A DNA stretch of 64,000 nt from an uncultured Clostridia bacterium (GTDB lineage Bacteria > Bacillota > Clostridia > Christensenellales > Aristaeellaceae), in NCBI GenBank assembly GCA_946538975.1, contig CAMNHF010000002.1, positions 1 to 64,000 on the forward strand, in the 5' to 3' direction. The translations under genes were made by a program, and so were the position numbers. This document shows, one piece after another, positions 37,986-46,783 of this stretch. Each line of letters begins with the position of its first letter. The stretch's first letter is position 1. The notes beneath the pieces were generated by a model. That model was not told the DNA's origin. It saw nothing but the letters and a program-made list of their open reading frames with translations, and did no database searches.

Positions 37986-38330
37986 GGGTATGCCTCCTTG
38001 CGGCGTTTGAATCCGGCGCTTGAATCGCCCGTTCGGGGAACAGGCACTGTCAGGATCTTACGTCTGCGGCGCAGCCGGGGCAAGGCGGACAGCACAGATT
38101 GCCGCTTTCCCGGCGTATTCTGTGAGAAAGGGCGGCAGTCCGTGCAGACCGCCGCCCCGGGAAGCGTGCCGAATGGAATCAGGCCTTGGATTTCTTCATG
38201 AAGCAGGCCGCGACGGCGGTGATGATGGCCGCGATGTTGACGCCGGCCAGGACTTCCGCCGATTGATACTTGCAGCCGCCGTCGGTGTATTTGCCGAAGC
38301 AGGGCGCTGCGTCCGTATCGATGGCGCCAG
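37556..38330. repeat. Mosaic duplicate of GH2/small membrane/GH3 segments
   Basis: 37556-38251 matches 31249-31944 (constant offset 6307). 38247 to ~38330 matches 32606 to ~32689 inside GH3. The junction shares CCAGG. Confidence 0.92.
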
Positions 38331-38469
38331 GAGCGTTGCTCCTACTGCCGCAAGCAGTACAAGACCGACCAGACCCGGGCAGATGCATGCAAAAGCGCTC
38401 CTCACGGCGAGGACTGCTGTTTTGAATTGCTGCGTGAATCTCTTGATGTGCCCCGAAGAGGCCTTTCTG

Positions 38470-41400
38470 TCACCAGTCCAGCGTGAATTCGTCGATGTCG
38501 GCAAATTCGGGGAAGTGCTTCTTCTTGTATTCCAGCAGCAGGGCGGTGCAGCGGATCGCGCTATGGGAGACGGCCAGCTCCAGCAGGCCGGAGATCTGTG
38601 CAGCGGTGAAGCCGGAGAGGCTCTCCTCCGTCAGCGCCGGATCGTTGTCGCAGCTGACCTGATGTGCCATGGTCGCCTTGTCCAGCACCAGCAGGATGGC
38701 GTTCATCTCCCGCGGGCTGCCGTCATGGATGACGCTTTTCCCGAAGGTAACTGCGCCGGTCTTCTCATCCACGGTGTAGTGCAAACACAGGCTCCTGCCA
38801 AAGTACATATCATTCTCGTTAGAGAAAGCAAATTTGCCGGTGCTGTCATCATAATACCGGCGCATCTCTCCGGAATGCACATCGATGCCGCGCAGGGCCA
38901 GCGCTTTCTTCACCGCGCTGCGTTCTTCCTTGGACAACACGGCGCCAGCGTACCGTGTCTCCCTGATTTCACTGATCCTTCTCGCGTACAAAGGCTCCCA
39001 CACCTGTTCAAAGAGCTGCTTTTTGCCAGTCCGGGCGAAATACCGCTGCCAGGCCACCGTTTGAGCAGGATCCATCTCGATCACATGGGCGACGCGGATC
39101 TTGCCTTTCGGGTTGCAGGGCTGTCCTTTGCAGTCAACAAAACGGTCGCCTTCGATCACGAAGGTCGTTTTCCCTTCATCCTCCCATACCAGCAGATTGG
39201 TCAGATGACGGATGACCGGATGCCCCACGTACACCCTGCGCCACAGCTCGGGATTCAGCCATTCGCCGGACATATGCAGCTTGTGGAGCAGGGCTGTGCG
39301 CTCCTTCGCAAAGGTGAGAACTTCCTTTTTGAACGCAGCATACGCCTCCGCGCACGCCTCCGCTTTGGCCGGATCGCTGCCCTTCTTCGGGAAACTGCGA
39401 ATCTCCTTTTGCTTCGCAGTGTCGAAGAGCCTGAAGCCCAGTTCCGGCGTGATGCTGACCTCGATCACGGTATCGCCGGTGTCATAGCGCTTGATGCCGT
39501 CCGCGTCGAAATCAAACGCGGGCAGCATGACAGAATCCCGCATCTCCATTGCCGTCATGCCGCGCATCTCCGCGTATCGGTCGAGCTCTCCGATTCTTTC
39601 ATAGAACTGCATCGCCGCGGGCGTATCGTTGATCATCAGTGCATCACGGATGCATCTTGCCTTTTTATGATCCTCGTCCGCATCTCTCTTCCTGATCATC
39701 GTTTTGTATGTTGCGGTCATCCGTTCAATGCTCTCCTCGTCCGCAAAGCTTGCCCAGGCAATCAGCCATGGCCTGAAGCTGTAGCCGCTCACCAGGCTTT
39801 CGCAGAACAGAGAAAGAGAGGCTTGATCCAGCGCCTGTGCCACCGCATCTGCCTGCGGATGCCGTTTGATTTTTATTCCTCTCATCAGCACTGGCTCAGC
39901 CGAGGAAGTGGCACAGCGATTCCATTCCCGGGCATATTCGGACAGGATAAACGCCACGGCTTCCCGAGACGAAAGCGTCGTTGATCCGGCATAGGGAAGA
40001 CCTTTCTTCACTACGCTTAATGCTTCCGGGAGCAGAGGACTGTTCTTCATCCATTCCCGCACATGCGCCTCGATGGGATTCTCAATGACTTTTCCACCGG
40101 CAAGAATCATGGTGATCTCCGGATTCGTCTGAAGAATTGTTAAATCAGAATATTTCCGCTGCTCCAGCAGTTTCATCGCCGACACAAGCTGTTCTGGCAG
40201 CAGCTTCTGCAGATAAGCTAGAATATAGGCCCCGACAACCTTCGCCGGCGCTTTGTTGTCTTGTGCGAACTGCGCAAGCATATGATCGAAAACTGCCTTC
40301 TCCCTGCCGCTGATCTGCTCGTTGACACGTTTTGCCCACGCTACGCCTTTCTGATACAGCATGACAAAGGCGATTTCCCGGTCAGAAAAGCGAATCGGTA
40401 TCTTTGCGAATTCAGCGTACAGTTTTTCTTTAGTTGCGAAATAACCGTTAGAGATTACTTCCCTCAAGCTCTCACATTCGCGAAAAGCCGATTCACTGAT
40501 ACTGGTCACGCTGTCCGGGATTGTGATGCTCTCGAGGCTGCTACAGCCAGAGAAAGCCCATTCGCCAATGCTTGTTACGCTGTCTGGGATGGTGATGCTC
40601 GTGAGGCTGCTGCACTGATAGAAAGCGCGATCGCCAATGCTTGTTACGCTGGGCGGAATTGATACGCTTGTGATTTTGCCGCATCCCCCAAATGCTCTGT
40701 ATGGGATCTCCCTTGTTCCCTCTGGGATGACGATCTCATGTGTGATCACATCGTCCAGCACCAATTCTGTTGATCCACTGAATGGATTGTCTTCCCAGTA
40801 CTGCTTTTTCATCGAAAGCCACGAGGTCAGACTGGTACAACGGATCTCATGAATGCTGCAGCCTGAGAAAGCGTGCTTGCCAATGCTGGTCACACTATTC
40901 GGAATTGATACACTTGTGATTTTGCTGCATCCCCAAAATGCTCCGTATGGGATCTCCCTTGTTCCCTCTGGAATGACGATCTCATGTGTGATCACATCGT
41001 CCAGCACCAATTCTGTTGATCCACTGAATGGATTGTCTTTCCAGTACTGCTTTTTCATCGAAAACCACGAGGTCAGACTGGCACAACGGATCTCATGAAT
41101 GCTGCAGCCATCGAAAGCCCAATTGCCAATGCGGGTGACGCTGTCCGGGATGGTGATGCTCGTGAGGCTGCTGCAGCCAAAGAAAGCGCGATCGCCAATA
41201 CTGGTGACGCTGTCTGGGATGGTGATGCTCGTGAGGCTGCTGCAGCCTTCGAAAGCGCGATCGCCAATGCTGGTCACACTACTTGGAATTGATACGCTTG
41301 TGATTCTGCCACATCCCCAAAATGCTCCGCATGGGATCTCCCTTGTTCCCTCTGGGATGACGATCTCATGTACGCTCACATCATCCAGCACCAAATCTGT

Positions 41401-41673
41401 ATATTCTCTGAACGGATTATCGCACCAGTTTTCCTTTTTCATCGAAAGCCATGAAGCCAGACTCGCACAGCGGACTTCAAAAATGTTGCAGTGACTGAAA
41501 GCCCAGACGCCAATACTTGTGACGCTGTCCGGGATTGTGATGCTTGTGAGGCGTCCGCAGCCAGCGAAAGCCTTCTCGCCAATGCTGGTCACTCCATCTG
41601 GGATCACCACGTCTCCGCCAGATCCTTCGTATCTGACCAGGCATCCCTGCTTATCAATTACGAAATCACTCAT
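38470..41673 (-). CDS. BspA-type leucine-rich repeat protein with C-terminal DUF4132-like domain
   Basis: 1067 aa. N-terminal LRR_5 repeats (SLTSITIPDSVTSIGDRAFFGCS). C-terminal region with GKIRVAHVIEMDPAQTVAWQRYFARTGKKQLFEQVWEPLY and SPREMNAILLVLDKATMAHQ, recalling MolR/YehI DUF4132. Confidence 0.82.
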   Translation of the reverse strand: MSDFVIDKQGCLVRYEGSGGDVVIPDGVTSIGEKAFAGCGRLTSITIPDSVTSIGVWAFSHCNIFEVRCASLASWLSMKKENWCDNPFREYTDLVLDDVSVHEIVIPEGTREIPCGAFWGCGRITSVSIPSSVTSIGDRAFEGCSSLTSITIPDSVTSIGDRAFFGCSSLTSITIPDSVTRIGNWAFDGCSIHEIRCASLTSWFSMKKQYWKDNPFSGSTELVLDDVITHEIVIPEGTREIPYGAFWGCSKITSVSIPNSVTSIGKHAFSGCSIHEIRCTSLTSWLSMKKQYWEDNPFSGSTELVLDDVITHEIVIPEGTREIPYRAFGGCGKITSVSIPPSVTSIGDRAFYQCSSLTSITIPDSVTSIGEWAFSGCSSLESITIPDSVTSISESAFRECESLREVISNGYFATKEKLYAEFAKIPIRFSDREIAFVMLYQKGVAWAKRVNEQISGREKAVFDHMLAQFAQDNKAPAKVVGAYILAYLQKLLPEQLVSAMKLLEQRKYSDLTILQTNPEITMILAGGKVIENPIEAHVREWMKNSPLLPEALSVVKKGLPYAGSTTLSSREAVAFILSEYAREWNRCATSSAEPVLMRGIKIKRHPQADAVAQALDQASLSLFCESLVSGYSFRPWLIAWASFADEESIERMTATYKTMIRKRDADEDHKKARCIRDALMINDTPAAMQFYERIGELDRYAEMRGMTAMEMRDSVMLPAFDFDADGIKRYDTGDTVIEVSITPELGFRLFDTAKQKEIRSFPKKGSDPAKAEACAEAYAAFKKEVLTFAKERTALLHKLHMSGEWLNPELWRRVYVGHPVIRHLTNLLVWEDEGKTTFVIEGDRFVDCKGQPCNPKGKIRVAHVIEMDPAQTVAWQRYFARTGKKQLFEQVWEPLYARRISEIRETRYAGAVLSKEERSAVKKALALRGIDVHSGEMRRYYDDSTGKFAFSNENDMYFGRSLCLHYTVDEKTGAVTFGKSVIHDGSPREMNAILLVLDKATMAHQVSCDNDPALTEESLSGFTAAQISGLLELAVSHSAIRCTALLLEYKKKHFPEFADIDEFTLDW
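40701..41500 (-). repeat. Near-identical LRR super-repeats at DNA level
   Basis: Blocks at about 40701, 40947 and 41331 (offsets 246 and 384 bp), plus 69-bp LRR units. Confidence 0.8.
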
Positions 41674-42151
41674 GCTCCTGCACGCCCTTCCCTGTGCTTT
41701 TCTGTTTTTCCATCCGTTCCAGCATTCGCCGGTGCGAGGTTGCCTTGCTGCACATTTGCTTTGCGAGCGCCAGCCCGTCTTCCGCGACGGACAGCAGGTC
41801 TTCGGAGTGAAGCTCCTGCTTCAGCAGCGCGTGGATCAGCCCGTTGCGCCGGTTTTTCCACGCAAGAACGGCGTCAGTCAGGGCGGCGGGGAAATAACGG
41901 CGCGCGGGGTTTGTCTTCTCCTCCGCCAGCTTGACGACAAGCCGCACCTTTCGGTCGATGCTGACGTGTTCTCCTTCCTTCGGATGCCAGTGGTCTGCGT
42001 GCCGCAGCACGGCCTCCAGCCGGTCCTCCAGGATGGCGTATTCGATGAAGATCGCTTCCAGATAGAAATGCTCCTTCAGCGCCTTGCTCAGCCGTCCCAT
42101 CTGCTCCCGATAGTTCTCATACTTCTTCTGATTGGCAATCGGTTGATCCAA
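41666..42151 (-). CDS. HEPN-like domain protein (putative)
   Basis: All-helical ~161 aa protein: YLEAIFIEYAILEDRLEAVLRHA ... WKNRRNGLIHALLKQ, with RNGLIH fitting Rx4-6H. 8-bp overlap with the LRR gene. RBS AAGGAGG; start TTG 42151 (or 42160). Confidence 0.65.
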   Translation of the reverse strand: MDQPIANQKKYENYREQMGRLSKALKEHFYLEAIFIEYAILEDRLEAVLRHADHWHPKEGEHVSIDRKVRLVVKLAEEKTNPARRYFPAALTDAVLAWKNRRNGLIHALLKQELHSEDLLSVAEDGLALAKQMCSKATSHRRMLERMEKQKSTGKGVQEHE

Positions 42152-42270
42152 TGGTCTCAACCTCCTTGATCTGTCAGATTTGTTTGTTATCCGGGAGACT
42201 CTCTGACCGGCGCTCCAATTCCTGCCGGATGGTCATATACTGTCCTGAATATGCCGTTTCCGCAGACACC

Positions 42271-43788
42271 TCACTCCCCCAGCTCCAGCTCGTCGATGCT
42301 TTGGAAGAGCTGCATCTGGCGCTCGTGGAAGAGGAGATTCTTGTTGTGGCGGAAATAGCCCTCGCAGCCGTACTTGCCGATGAAGCGGGAGGCGGCGGGG
42401 CGCAGGGTGATCTCGGTCACGAGGATCAGCAGCTCGTGACCGTCGGGGAAGACCTTCTCGCAGAAGGCAAACATGTTTTCCAGCTTGTCGCGGGTGGCCG
42501 CGGCCTGCTTTTTCAGCTTGGCGTTCTCCGCGTCGAACATCCGCTTGATGATGGCGAAGGCGGCCAGGCCGGAGGCGGGATTCTCGCGGCGGATGGCCTC
42601 GGCAATGGCATTCATCGTCTGCGCGGCCAGGCGGCGGCTGCGGGCGTCCTTCTCGGACATGGAGTTCGCCTTGCGGCCCGTCTTCGCTTCCTTCTCCAGC
42701 TCTGCCGCGCGGCTGACCAGCAGCCCGGCCGCCGACTCCGCGTCCTTGCCGATCTTCACGCGCATCGTTTTCAGATCGTTCATCAGCAGGCGCATCATGT
42801 CCTCTGCCTCGCTGACGGCCTGCAGGTCGTTGTCCACGGCGTCCAGCAGCAGGCCCAGCAGGGCGATCCGCTCGTCAAACTTGGCCTTCATCGCGCGGTC
42901 ATGGATCGACAGCGACGCGCTGCCGGCGAGGATGGCGTCCACCTGATAGTCGCTGCGGTATTTGCGGAACAGGTCGTAATAGACCGCAAAGCTCCTGGCG
43001 ATCTTCGCGTCCTGCAGGTACTGGCGGATCAGCCGCTCGTTGACCGGGTAGCCCAGCTGCTCGTACAGCTTGATCATGTCCGAGAGGTCGACCCAGCCGC
43101 GGGCGGTGACGAAGCGCTTGCCGTCCACGGTCGTCTCCACCTTGTAGAAGTCGTCCTTGCGGATCTCCAGATAGGTGAGCACGGCCGCGTGCACGCCGTG
43201 GGCCGCGGCGTACTCCTTCCACACGGTGAAGTCCGGCTCCACATCGATGCGCTTCAGCCGGTCCCAGGTCACGATGTCGAACTCGCGGACGGAATCGTTG
43301 TACTCCGGCGGATTGCCCGCGGTGACCACGGTCCAGCCGTCCGGCACGCGGTGGCGGCCAAAGGTCTTGTACTGCAGGAACTGCAGCATGGAGGGCGCCA
43401 GCGTCTCGGAGACGCAGTTGATCTCATCGAGGAAGAGGATGCCCTCCTCCAGGCCGTCCTGCTCGATGCGGTCATACACGGAGGCGATGATCTCGCTCAT
43501 CGTGTATTCTGAGACATCGTACTCCTGATCCCGGTAGTTCTTGTGCACGATGAAGGGCAGGCCCAGCGCGCTCTGCCGGGTGTGGTGGGTCATCGAGTAG
43601 GACACCAGGCCGATGCCCAGCTCCTGCGCGATCTGCTCCATGATGGCCGTCTTGCCGATGCCGGGAGGGCCCATCAGGAACACCGGGCGCTGCCGCTCCA
43701 CGGGGATGGTCAGCTCGCCCAGGTCGTTCCGCATGCGGTACGCGGTGACCGCCTGCTGAATCTGCTGCTTGGCGTCTTTGATGTTCAT
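42271..43788 (-). CDS. MoxR-type AAA+ ATPase
   Basis: Walker A GPPGIGKTA, Walker B GILFLDEINCVSE, VVTAGNPPEYNDSVREFD sensor region. Confidence 0.92.
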   Translation of the reverse strand: MNIKDAKQQIQQAVTAYRMRNDLGELTIPVERQRPVFLMGPPGIGKTAIMEQIAQELGIGLVSYSMTHHTRQSALGLPFIVHKNYRDQEYDVSEYTMSEIIASVYDRIEQDGLEEGILFLDEINCVSETLAPSMLQFLQYKTFGRHRVPDGWTVVTAGNPPEYNDSVREFDIVTWDRLKRIDVEPDFTVWKEYAAAHGVHAAVLTYLEIRKDDFYKVETTVDGKRFVTARGWVDLSDMIKLYEQLGYPVNERLIRQYLQDAKIARSFAVYYDLFRKYRSDYQVDAILAGSASLSIHDRAMKAKFDERIALLGLLLDAVDNDLQAVSEAEDMMRLLMNDLKTMRVKIGKDAESAAGLLVSRAAELEKEAKTGRKANSMSEKDARSRRLAAQTMNAIAEAIRRENPASGLAAFAIIKRMFDAENAKLKKQAAATRDKLENMFAFCEKVFPDGHELLILVTEITLRPAASRFIGKYGCEGYFRHNKNLLFHERQMQLFQSIDELELGE

Positions 43789-43896
43789 GCAATCTCCTCC
43801 ATGCGCTGCTGTCGGGCTGTGCCAACGCTTATCGCAGCTTCACCCGTGCCGCGCCTCATCATTTCTGCTCTGTTCCGGTATTCCATCGCATGCGCA

Positions 43897-45729
43897 CTAT
43901 CGTTTCCGCTCCTCCAGGTCGGTGTCCTCCAGGATCAGCTTGATGGCCCAGGGCGGGACATCAGGGTTGTCGTACTCGCTGCGGAGGAAGACAAAGGCCG
44001 TGCTGTAGTCCGGCTTGCGCTCCGGGAAGGTGCCGTAGCCGTCGGTGAAGTAGATCAGCCCGCGGAAATTGCGGAACTCGTGCTGCCGGATCAGCTGATC
44101 CACATAGGCGAAGACCGGCCGGAAGTCCGTGCCGCCCAGACCCTTGATCGTCATGTGCTGCAGGTAAGCCTCGAATTCGTCCTGGCTGGTGAGCTTCACG
44201 GCCTCCTGGATCTCCGCGTCGCACTGGATGACGTGCACATTGACCCGCGAGAAGAAGCTCTCGGTGCTCATCAGAATGTTGAACGTCTTCTGCAGAAAGC
44301 GCTGCACCAGCTCGCCGCTGGTGGAGCCGGAGGTGTCGATGGCGATGACGAACTCGCGGATGCGCTTCACATCCTTGTACTCCAGCGGCTCGATCAGCGG
44401 CATGTTCCGGAACAGCTTCAGGCCGTAGGTGTAAAAGATGTAGTCGAACTCGTCGTCGTTGATCTTCATGGCCTCCCCGTGCACCGCGAACTTCTTCAGG
44501 AAGGCCTCGTAATTGTACCGCTCGCGGTTCAGCTCCATCAGCTGCTGCTGCATGCCGCCGGCCTGGAGGCCCATCTGCTTGCTGAAGGTCTCCAGATCCA
44601 TCGCCACGTGCTCGCTGATGTCCCGCCACTCATCCTCCAGCGCCTGCCGCGCCGCGGCCTCGCTCTGCTCCGGCCCGTACTCCGTCCCTGTATCGGGCGC
44701 GGCCTGCTGGGGGAACTGCATCTCCTGCGAGCCGCTGCCCGCGCCGCTGCCATGGCCCTGCCTGGGCTGCTGCTGGCCCGGCGCGCCGGCATCCTGTCCG
44801 GCTTGCTGCTGATTGCTCTGCTGGCTGTCCTGTGAACCGCCGCCGGAACCTTGGCCGGATTGCTGCTGATTGCCCTGCTGGCTGTCCTGCGATCCGCTGC
44901 CGGAGCCTTGCCCCGACTGCTGCTGGTCGCCCTGCGGTCCGCCGCCGGAACCCTGCCCGGCTTGCTGCTGATCCTGCTGGTCTCCCTGCGATTCGCCGCC
45001 GGCATCCTGCCCGGCTTGCTGCTGATCCTGCTGGTCTCCCTGCGAACCGCCGCCGGAGCCTTGCCCGGATTGCTGCTGATCCTGCTGGTCGTCCTGCGAT
45101 TCACCGCCGGAACCCTGTCCGGACTGCTGCTGATCCTGCGAATTGCCGCCGGAGCTCTGCCTGTTTTGCGGGCTGCGGCTGGGCTTGGACTGAGCCTGCT
45201 GCCGCATCTGCTGCGCCTGTGCCGGCTTGTGCCAGATGTCGTGCTCGTCCGCGCAGAAGAGGGCAGCCCAGTCTTTCCTCGGCGGATGGTCCAGGAAATA
45301 GTGATAGAGCTTCTCCGCGGTCAGCGGCTGCACTTTCCCTCGCAGAGCAGCCGTAACCTGCTGCTGCTTTGCCTCCACCGGCACGGTGAAGTGGGGGAGG
45401 TTCATCTCGGTGATCAGCGATTCCACCGCGATGTCACAGGCCAGATCCCACAGCTGGGCGTCCACCAGGCTGTTGACGAAGGGATGCCGGAACAGGCAGT
45501 GCAGCAGCACGTGCATGTAGGCTCGGTTCACCTGATTGACGTCCGCCCGGTAGCACCGCAGCAGCCACATCGGCGTGTAGAACAGATGCTCGCCGTCCGT
45601 GGCCAGCGTGACCTGCGCCACCTGCGGCTTCAGCCGGAACACCGCCATGTCCAGAAACCGCTGATTGACCAGAATGTTGGTGCGCACCTGACTGAGCACC
45701 TCTCTGGCGAGTTCTTCGGGCTGTACCAT
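43897..45729 (-). CDS. VWA-like protein with degenerate metallopeptidase-like N-domain (DUF2201/COG3864-type)
   Basis: AYMHVLLHCLFRHPFVN (HxxxH), repeat linker, C-terminal VIAIDTSGSTSGE MIDAS and GLGGTDFRPVFAYVDQL. AGGAGG RBS before ATG at 45729. Confidence 0.87.
   Translation of the reverse strand: MVQPEELAREVLSQVRTNILVNQRFLDMAVFRLKPQVAQVTLATDGEHLFYTPMWLLRCYRADVNQVNRAYMHVLLHCLFRHPFVNSLVDAQLWDLACDIAVESLITEMNLPHFTVPVEAKQQQVTAALRGKVQPLTAEKLYHYFLDHPPRKDWAALFCADEHDIWHKPAQAQQMRQQAQSKPSRSPQNRQSSGGNSQDQQQSGQGSGGESQDDQQDQQQSGQGSGGGSQGDQQDQQQAGQDAGGESQGDQQDQQQAGQGSGGGPQGDQQQSGQGSGSGSQDSQQGNQQQSGQGSGGGSQDSQQSNQQQAGQDAGAPGQQQPRQGHGSGAGSGSQEMQFPQQAAPDTGTEYGPEQSEAAARQALEDEWRDISEHVAMDLETFSKQMGLQAGGMQQQLMELNRERYNYEAFLKKFAVHGEAMKINDDEFDYIFYTYGLKLFRNMPLIEPLEYKDVKRIREFVIAIDTSGSTSGELVQRFLQKTFNILMSTESFFSRVNVHVIQCDAEIQEAVKLTSQDEFEAYLQHMTIKGLGGTDFRPVFAYVDQLIRQHEFRNFRGLIYFTDGYGTFPERKPDYSTAFVFLRSEYDNPDVPPWAIKLILEDTDLEERKR
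44790..45160 (-). repeat. In-frame tandem repeats encoding Q/S/G-rich linker in vWA protein
   Basis: About 7 units of ~45-60 bp encoding variants of DQQQSGQGSGGGSQGDQ. Confidence 0.88.
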
Positions 45730-46131
45730 GCGCTCCTCCTGCCGCCCAGGCGGGAACGCTTCCCCCGGCCTGCGCGGATCCATTGAAAAAACTGCACCGA
45801 ATCCTGATACGGTGATGATACCACATTTTTTGCGATTTGGGAAGATTGTGATGCCCCTTTGTTGGATCGATTCTGTGGCTCTGCTGCCTGAGCGCTTTCA
45901 TGAAATGCCCGGCAGGCGCTGCGTTGGGAAAGGTTTGGCGCTGATTCAGCGGGACATGCATTGCGGCTGAATGAATATGTGGAATGGACGGAATTCAGCA
46001 TGTTCGACATGAGCCGGCTGTAACAGACACAGGGCGATTGAGCCTTCGCGATCAGCAAAGCCGCCGCACCCTCACAGGCAATGCGCTGTGGGGTGCGGCG
46101 GCCTTTGGCTTTGCGGGGCGGCGCCCGGGCT

Positions 46132-46764
46132 TCACTTTTTCCGGATGGGGTGGCGGATGACGGTCCTCCATTTTTCGGGCGGAACCCGGCGGGCGTCGGA
46201 CAGATAGATCTCGTGGTGGCGGCGGGTTTCGCTGAAGTCGTTCACATAACCGTTCGCCGTCAGGTATTCGTCCATCAGGGCGACCGTGGCCGGCTCGTCG
46301 TCGAAGGGCCCCATGTGCATGATCTGCACGCACAGGCCCTCGTCCACGGTCAGGAATTCGGCCGCAGAGCAGTCCACCTTCTTCTTCCGGGACGCCTCGT
46401 CCACCGCCCACCGGAAATCCTCGCGGGCAATGAAGTCCGGCAGACGGATCACGGAGATCCAGCGGAAGACCTCCTTGCGCGTGTAGTCAACGCCGTCGAC
46501 CCCGTCCTGCTGCCAGAAGCCCTCCAGCGGCGGGACCACGTAGTCAAAGAAGCCCTCGATGCGGTGATCTGCCTTGCGGCTCATCCGCAGCGTATAGGCG
46601 ACGGCGTAGAGAATGCCGACGGCCTTCTGATAGGCCCCGCCCTCCTCGTTGGGGTCGCCGCTGCCCCGGACGGCGATGAAGCTGGCGGGCGGCACCGTGA
46701 CGATTTCCGGCTTGTTTCCGGGCAGGTAAAACGCTCTGTATTCCTTCTTGAAATCAAAAGCCAT
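46132..46764 (-). CDS. GyrI-like small-molecule-binding domain protein
   Basis: FDFKKEYRAFYLPGNKPEIVTVPPASFIAVRGSGDPNEEGGAYQKAVGILYAVAYTLRMS. Confidence 0.9.
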   Translation of the reverse strand: MAFDFKKEYRAFYLPGNKPEIVTVPPASFIAVRGSGDPNEEGGAYQKAVGILYAVAYTLRMSRKADHRIEGFFDYVVPPLEGFWQQDGVDGVDYTRKEVFRWISVIRLPDFIAREDFRWAVDEASRKKKVDCSAAEFLTVDEGLCVQIMHMGPFDDEPATVALMDEYLTANGYVNDFSETRRHHEIYLSDARRVPPEKWRTVIRHPIRKK

Positions 46765-46783
46765 GCCCTGTGCTCCTCTTTCC

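Noticed and set aside
44790-45160. CRISPR-like repetitive DNA
   Set aside because: The repeats are in frame, contiguous and coding (Q/S/G-rich linker), with no spacers.
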